A DNA stretch of 64,000 nucleotides from Acanthosepion pharaonis (taxonomy: Eukaryota; Mollusca; Cephalopoda; Sepiida; Sepiidae), in assembly GCA_903632075.3 (NCBI GenBank), contig CAHIKZ030004725.1:2969501-3033500 (forward strand), given 5' to 3'. The position numbers and the translations under genes are program-made. Shown piece after piece: positions 58,367-64,000 of this stretch. The notes under the pieces were generated by a model. The model saw only the letters and a list, made by a program, of their open reading frames with translations. It did not search any database and was not told the origin of the DNA. Every line of letters starts with the position of its first letter. The first letter of the stretch is position 1.

Positions 58367-58494
58367 ATATATATAGGAGTGTCAACATTTGTGATCAAAA
58401 CAGAATATTTTTAAATCCTTAAAGCATACATGAAATATATTTAAAAGTGAGCTGAAATAGTTTGTATACAAACATGCAAATACATATATGAATG

Positions 58495-58605
58495 TAAGTT
58501 ATGGAAAACAGAATTGGGGGAGCAAAGTTCAAATTCTAATTTGGGCACATTGTGTTCATTTTGTACTAATGGCCTTAGGAAAAAAGAAAAGCAGGATTCA
58601 ACTTT
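58495..58605 (+). mobile_element. tRNA-derived SINE, family B, copy 7 (decayed)
   Basis: Box B-like AAGTTCAAATTCTAA is followed by the body order GGGCACATTGTGTTCATTT then ACTAATGGCCTTAGGAAA, matching the family with many substitutions. Confidence 0.45.
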
Positions 58606-59364
58606 GCCCTGTCTCATTGCCAGAGAGAGCTTGACAAAAAGTCTCTTGAATGATATACTTTGAAAACTAACAGATGAGGTTACTTTCCCTAAGTAGTAGC
58701 AGAATAAAAAGCTGTAACCCTCATTGTCAACCCTGACAAGGAGTCAGTAAAAGTGCATATTTAAATCACTGACTTGAAAGACAAGATAGCAATGAAATTT
58801 AATTGTAATGTGAATAAATTGTCATTATACATGTTTTTGGTTATTATTGTTATGAGGAAAAAGCCTAAATATTTAAGTAAATATACTTTAAGTTATCATA
58901 TGAATGATCAAGTAAGGAATTATTTAGTTACAAATATTAAATTTTTAAGGCAATATTAAACAGAACATTAGGAAATAATTTCCCATTTTATGCTGATAGT
59001 TTACAATTTGAAAAAAAACAAAAAACAAACCAAAAACAAACCAAAAACAAAAAAGCAACACACACACAAAATGTGGTAAGAGTTATTGGTGAGTAAACTT
59101 CATAAAAATATACAAAATAACATTCCCTTGTAAATATTGTAAACAAGACAGCCTTTTTTGTTGCTTTAGTCATAAAAACTTGCATATTAACCAGAGAAAA
59201 TATTCATGAAATAAAGACTTTAAACAAATAAGTACTACCCTTTTTGTTGATAAAGCTCATTACAATGTTCACTGGTATTTATTAATAGAAACTTTGTTGT
59301 GTAGTGCAATTGCTATTTAAGAAAAAACAAAAAATAAAAACAACACAAACAAAACAAAAACTGT

Positions 59365-59401
<37 letters not shown>

Positions 59402-59715
59402 AACATCCGGAGATAAGGAGGAAATGAATAGGTTTTAGAAGAGTCACTGAAAAACAAGAGAGATGGTTCAAGAGAGAGAATATAGGTTTTAACATTTTTT
59501 TTAACCTACTTGATGGCTTAAAAACACTGTAATAAATTTTGTGCCCAGAGAAAATGAAAAATTAAAATTTTTCATGGAAAAAAAAAAAAAATAAATAAAA
59601 AAGTTATTTTAAGAATTAACTGTAATTTTTAAAATTAGTTATATTTTTTTTTATTTTGTATATAAAAAAAATTGCTCTATTTTTATAATATATAAATATA
59701 AGAATATCTGCTTCA

Positions 59716-59717
<2 letters not shown>
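58606..59717. other. Non-coding stretch
   Basis: No gene. GT repeat at 59368-59399; A-rich runs near 59010-59053 and 59578-59601. Confidence 0.55.
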
Positions 59718-59758
<41 letters not shown>

Positions 59759-59818
59759 CAGACTGTTGCATCTAAGTGTTGACTTCTATGTTTACTATAT
59801 ATATATATATATATATAA
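59718..59818. repeat. (TA)n - Penelope-type end fragment - (TA)n
   Basis: (TA)n at 59718-59754 and 59796-59818 flank 42 bp that begins exactly at GAAACAGACTG and ends TTGACTTCTATGTTTAC. This matches the reverse complement of 8108-8150, where GAAAC closes a hammerhead-like core. Confidence 0.8.
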
Positions 59819-59925
59819 AAAACTGTCAGTCTGTAAAATTTCAGACTGAAGTAAAAAATATATCTGTAAAAGGACAATATAAATAAAGACAAAAGAAAAA
59901 CATTTCTTCCTTTGATGTTCTTGAT

Positions 59926-59975
59926 CAAGGTACATTTACCTTGATAAAGTCCATCAGAGGACAAAACGTGTCCGA
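59926..59975 (+). other. Hammerhead-like double hairpin
   Basis: Hairpin 1 is CAAGGTA-CATT-TACCTTG (59926-59943). Then comes TTGATAAA, then hairpin 2 GTCC-ATCAGA-GGAC (59949-59962), then AAAACGTGTCC. The order stem I hairpin, CUGANGA-like, stem II hairpin, GAAAC-like is that of a hammerhead. The core has C to T, G to A and G to A changes, so it is presumably inactive. Confidence 0.4.
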
Positions 59976-60001
59976 TAAAATAAGTTATCCGTGCGTGTGT
60001 C

Positions 60002-60044
<43 letters not shown>

Positions 60045-60201
60045 CATTCTTTGAACTTTTTCACTTATTCAGTGTGTTGAGGGATAAGTCTTTGAACTTT
60101 ATTCACTATTCAAACTTTATTTTTTCTTCATATTGAGCATTTTATGTGCAAAATGCTATCTCCAGTAAGGTTTAGAATAAATAACAAAAAGATAAAATTT
60201 A

Positions 60202-60273
60202 TTAAGAACTACAAAGAACAGAAAAATATGGGGAGCCATGATTACCTATGTTCTGAAGGGACAAAGAACACTT
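60202..60273 (+). pseudogene. RTE-like LINE extreme C-terminus
   Basis: LRTTKNRKIWGAMITYVLKG then QRT: the same conserved tail as at 42971. The WRAM Arg is replaced by Gly (WGAM). A 70-codon frame overlapping it in another phase is a shadow. Confidence 0.7.
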
Positions 60274-60684
60274 GTATCTATGTCAAAAAAAGTGAAAAGT
60301 CAGATAAGTTTGTGGTTTCTTGTGTGCAAACAAAAAAAATTTTCTTTTCATGTTAAAATCTCTTGTTCACACACAAATTTTATTAATACCTAAGATGTCA
60401 AACAAAATTAACTTCATTGCCAAATAATCAGATTTTTTTTTTTATAGTCAAATTTTTATTATAATTAAAAAAGATTCATATTTTTAATAGATTGCAGTTG
60501 AAATCCCCAGATTAGAAATTTAACGAGCTTCCACATTTTTAAAATTCAAATAATCTAAAATACAAAACTTATGAGGAAGAAAAAAAACAAAAAAAAAAAA
60601 CAAAAAATATATATCTTTCATAATTAATACAATTATAATTTTTAATTTCTGGTTAAAGAGAATTTATATAATTTACACACAAAC

Positions 60685-60920
60685 TGTTGTCCCCATCTTT
60701 ATTGTTGTTTTTGCAACATTTCAGTTATTGTGCTCACTAGCCCTCATCAGGTGCTCATTGATCCATGTAAACATAAAGGAATTCTTAACTGAAACCTGTT
60801 TGAATTGACGGGCCGGGGGGGGGGGAATTGTTCTCATGTTGTTAGCCATGATAACAAAGATGAGACAATAGTCTTCATGTAAATTCATAATTCCTCATTG
60901 CAGAAATTCAGACAGAAGAG
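60685..60920. mobile_element. Penelope-type terminal sequence
   Basis: Minus strand: CTGATGA (60750-60744) ... ACT-GAAAT (60722-60718) then GTTGCAAAAACAAC. On plus, after a G-run (60810-60820), the block AACAAAGATGAGACAATAG is shared with 9101-9170. Class assignment is by association with the GIY-YIG relics. Confidence 0.45.
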
Positions 60921-62083
60921 AGATTTTGATATTCAGATCAATTTATTAGTTTAATTAGAGTTAGTATGAATCTTTTACAAAAGGTTCAGTTTGTGTTTAA
61001 CTATTTTATTAATGACATTTTCTAAGAATTCTCAACTGGACAAAATAGTTTTTGGTTGCATTTGTTAAATCTGACAAGTGAAGACATACATTGTTGAAAT
61101 AAATTTCATCTTTATGAAATCTAATTTTTTTTCATTCATCATTGAAAGAATTTTTTATTTTTTTTTATTTTTAAATGTTTGAGAGTTCATAAAAATGAAA
61201 TTTATGTAGGAGTAGAATGCATGATTTGGCAGAATTTATATAGAAAACCACTGAAGTTTATAGACAATAAAAATTAAAACAAAAATGAAAAAAAACTGGT
61301 TGACAGTCATATCACTGACTTGGTTTTTTGCATGGCTGACTCAGGTTCTTTCCTAGATTTACCTTGTCCATCAATTTTTAATAACATTGTACTTAAAAAA
61401 AAAAAAAAAAAAAGCACTAAGAAGTAACTTGGTGCAATGTTTATTTTTAATAACATTCATCATCTTTAGGTTGTTTTATTAAGACTCTAGAAACAAAACT
61501 TTGTAAGTAAAGCAGATCAAATGCGAATGCAGGCCAATGCATATCAAATCTCTTCATAATATAAAGCAAAACATTTCTATTGTTTGCTTTTCTAAATTCA
61601 AGTATAGAAAGAAGAAGCATTCAAACTGGCTTTGAAGACTTAAGTATAGCAGATTTTAAATCATTTATGAGTACAATATTATGGATCTTTTTACCAAAGA
61701 GTAATTTCCTTTGACATTAAAAATTTTTACAAGTTTGCGTGCATGCACACATAAAACTTAATTTAAATTTTATTCATTTTAAAATCTTGAAATATAAAAC
61801 ATCCAATGCCTTTTCAATTTTTTTTAGATAAAATGTTTGTCAAGTATTTAGTTTTATTACACTAATTTATTTTTGTGGTTAAAATAATTAACATAAAAAG
61901 TTATTAGACAAACAGAAAATTTTCAGAGACTTTTCTAAATGAAAAGATTATTATGACAATTAAATATAAATTCCTCAAGTTGATAGGAAAATAGAACACT
62001 TGTTAAGTAAGTGCCAGAATAAAAAAAGCAAAACAAAAAAACAAAACAAAAACACATGCTTGTCACTTGGGTGACTGGCTTAT
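60921..62083. other. AT-rich non-coding stretch
   Basis: Nothing recognised; A-run at 61395-61413. Confidence 0.55.
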
Positions 62084-62231
62084 CAGCTGTTACCTGTAGC
62101 TCGACTTCAGCAAAACTACCTGTATTTTGCTAGCAGCAAAAGAAGACAGATTGTATGACCAGCAAAGTGCCTGTTGGCTGGTAGGAGCTGAACAGGTAAG
62201 CAGCTGACAGGTGAGATAACAACCAACAGGT
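62084..62231. promoter_or_regulatory. Dense cluster of ACAGGT/ACCTGT and CAGCTG sites
   Basis: ACAGGT on either strand starts at 62092, 62118, 62192, 62207 and 62226, and CAGCTG at 62084 and 62201: seven E-box-like words in 148 bp, in DNA GC-richer than its flanks. It resembles 52528-52849 around its ACAGGTGAG...AACAGGTGA part. Enhancer or repeat copy cannot be told apart here. Confidence 0.4.
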
Positions 62232-62512
62232 GAACAACCAATAAGAATTGTGGTAATTAAAAGGAAATTTTAGGAGATAAAAAAGCTGATTTTTTTTTTT
62301 TTAAATTCTAAAAAAGTACATCATTTTCTTCAATTATTTGCAGTTTTTTTTTCTTTAATTTTTTTATTCAAAACATTCTACTTTTAGTTTATTAATTACT
62401 TATAAGAAATCATACTTCCTGACAGTTTATATTTTAGAGGTTTCATTTTTTTTTTTTTAAACTGAGAAAGGAGGGTCAAAAGTTCTGAAGCTAATTTTTT
62501 ACTAAATATAGA

Positions 62513-62517
<5 letters not shown>

Positions 62518-62597
<80 letters not shown>
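62518..62597. repeat. (TA)n microsatellite, about 80 bp
   Basis: The longest uninterrupted TA tract of the window; it generates the Tyr-Ile frame on the minus strand. Confidence 0.96.
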
Positions 62598-62600
<3 letters not shown>

Positions 62601-63018
62601 TAGCTTAAATAATACTCCCTCACCAATGTTACTGCACAATATTATGCATAGATCACAACTTAAATCAATATTAAATTCTCTCAGAGTTTGCTAGGGAGCC
62701 TTGCATAAATTAATCTTGATTTTATATAGGATCTGAACAGACAAATAAATAAAAAGGAATACATGTTAAAAAAAAAAAAAAAAAAAAAAGATATTATTCC
62801 ACAATGGTGCCAAATCTCCAAGAGTGGAAGCCAACGAGTTTTAATCGGAGGATTAGTAATATGGTGACCTTTGCAAGGGGCCAAATAATTGGTTTCAAAA
62901 AGTAAGGAATTATCTTTATTAATAATGAACTCACAAATCGTTACCACAACAAAAACAAACAAAAAAAAAAAAAATGCCCCAATGTGAAAACAAATTTGCG
63001 CAAAGTAAAAATATAAGG
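62598..63018. other. Non-coding stretch
   Basis: A-run at 62768-62789; 62795-62890 is slightly GC-richer and unassigned. The 128-codon minus frame (62681-63067) runs through A-runs and into the foldback and is not credible. Confidence 0.5.
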
Positions 63019-63144
63019 GTTTTATACAGAGTGTGGCAGAAATACCTCCCACATAATGGTAAGACATTAGGTAGACGAAGACTAGCTTGCTGCTAATGTC
63101 TTACCATTATGCGGGAGGTATTTCTGCTGCACCCTGTATAAAAC
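63019..63144. mobile_element. Foldback/MITE-like element with 52-bp arms
   Basis: Left arm 63019-63070 and right arm 63093-63144 match at 48 of 52 positions around a 22-nt loop. All four differences are transitions. The ends read TACAG(A/G)GTG ... CACCCTGTA, a common look for DNA-transposon TIRs, with TA/TTTTA flanks that could be the target. No transposase is present. Confidence 0.85.
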
Positions 63145-64000
63145 TATAATGAAAAGAATTTCTTTTCCAGTTCATTTCTAATGCAAACTTGTTATTAAGA
63201 TTAATAGTATAAAAGGAAATGTTATTTCATTCACATGCATACAAAGACACTACTGTGAATAAAATGGGAGAAATATATATATATATATATATATATATAT
63301 GGGATAATGGCAAAGTTTGTTTTTTTGTTTTTTTTTTTATATGAAGAAAAGTTTTGAAAGAAATGTATATATATTTTAAATAAATGGTCACTGAATTTAC
63401 TGGTATATTTTCTGACTATTTTAACACATTGTTATCTAATTACTAAGCATTTTATATTGACTAAATTGTGAACAACTGCAGGGCAAGTTTAGAATTTGGT
63501 CAAAGTCATTAAATTCAGCATGCAACAATTATTCAACTATTTCTGTCAATCCGTACTTGGGATAGAAAAAAATTGATTTGTAGAAAGAAAGAAAAAAAAA
63601 AAAACACAGCATAAACCATAATGATGTTGAATAGCTTATCTATACACAGATTATCGAGAGAAGTGATATAAAGTCAGAAGAAGAGAAAAAAAAAAAAAAA
63701 AACAATTCTGCCATTGTTGCTCCTCCACAATATGTAGGACTCATAACTAATGCAAAAAAGAATTTGTCAATTAACATAATGGATTTTCATTTTCATAAAC
63801 AATGCATGCACACACACAATGCATTTTTCTCATCAGTCTGAAAGTCACCTTGCATTTGAGAAATTTAAATCATTTTCCTCTGAAAGTTAATTTAACTTAT
63901 ATGTGTCAGTTGAATATCTGTCTAATATGGGCAAGTATTTACTAAAAATATTATATTTTAAAGGGAATATAACAACAACAAAAAATAATGTTTTATAAGT
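63145..64000. other. AT-rich non-coding end of window
   Basis: (TA)n at 63273-63301, A-runs near 63591-63604 and 63686-63701. No gene seen to the window edge. Confidence 0.55.

Overview
The window looks like intergenic or deep intronic DNA from a large, AT-rich, repeat-laden invertebrate genome. A cephalopod mollusc, octopus-like, fits best. This is inference from four things: background GC of roughly 30 percent by eye; very many A/T homopolymers and long (TA)n tracts; tRNA-derived SINEs; and decayed RTE-like LINEs beside Penelope-like (GIY-YIG) retroelements. I found no bacterial operon, no CRISPR array, no rRNA and no convincing intact tRNA gene. No open frame reads as an intact cellular protein gene. 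The long open frames are low-complexity translations of A-, T-, GA- or TA-rich DNA, or lie opposite retroelement relics.

Layout. 1-6570: AT-rich non-coding DNA with a perfect 39-bp-arm hairpin at 1935-2016. 6571-6835: two head-to-tail tRNA-derived SINEs. 8002-8765: (TA)n, a foldback, (TA)n, then a broken Penelope-like GIY-YIG domain. 11741-12149: a retroposed element with a poly(A) tail. 13187-14660: a foldback and a dead RTE-like reverse transcriptase. 15873-16057: a foldback bounded by (TA)n. 16400-17358: two more SINEs. 19533-21060: a 17-bp minisatellite and two RTE 3' relics. 27871-28172: a G-rich 27-bp minisatellite. 30779-31256: the C-terminus of a second LINE type. 34260-34870: a GC-richer, CpG-bearing island, the best candidate promoter or 5' exon. 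37078-40177: SINEs, a second GIY-YIG relic and a long foldback. 40985-41117: a second 17-bp minisatellite. 42213-43060: a SINE and an RTE tail. 47141-49265: a run of SINEs, including an inverted partner of the one at 16921. 52528-52849 and 62084-62231: ACAGGT clusters. 53129-58605: more SINEs, a double hairpin and a GC-richer patch with an RFX-type X-box. 59718-60920: Penelope-type terminal fragments and an RTE tail. 63019-63144: a TIR-like foldback.

The most interesting structure is a recurring association. Both GIY-YIG relics have an inverted-repeat foldback just 5' of the coding remnant, with (TA)n beside it. Short sequences scattered through the window share a CTGA-N-GA ... stem ... GAAA(C) core like that of hammerhead ribozymes, which are known from Penelope-like elements. 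The best cases are at 59926-59967, 37937-37998 and 55171-55195; all look degenerate. The nearly palindromic foldbacks at 13187-13325 and 63019-63144 differ between arms almost only by transitions, so an RNA copy would pair through G.U and A.C. That makes them plausible dsRNA or A-to-I editing substrates in a cephalopod. No functional gene set acts together here; the interplay is among mobile elements, their ends and microsatellites.
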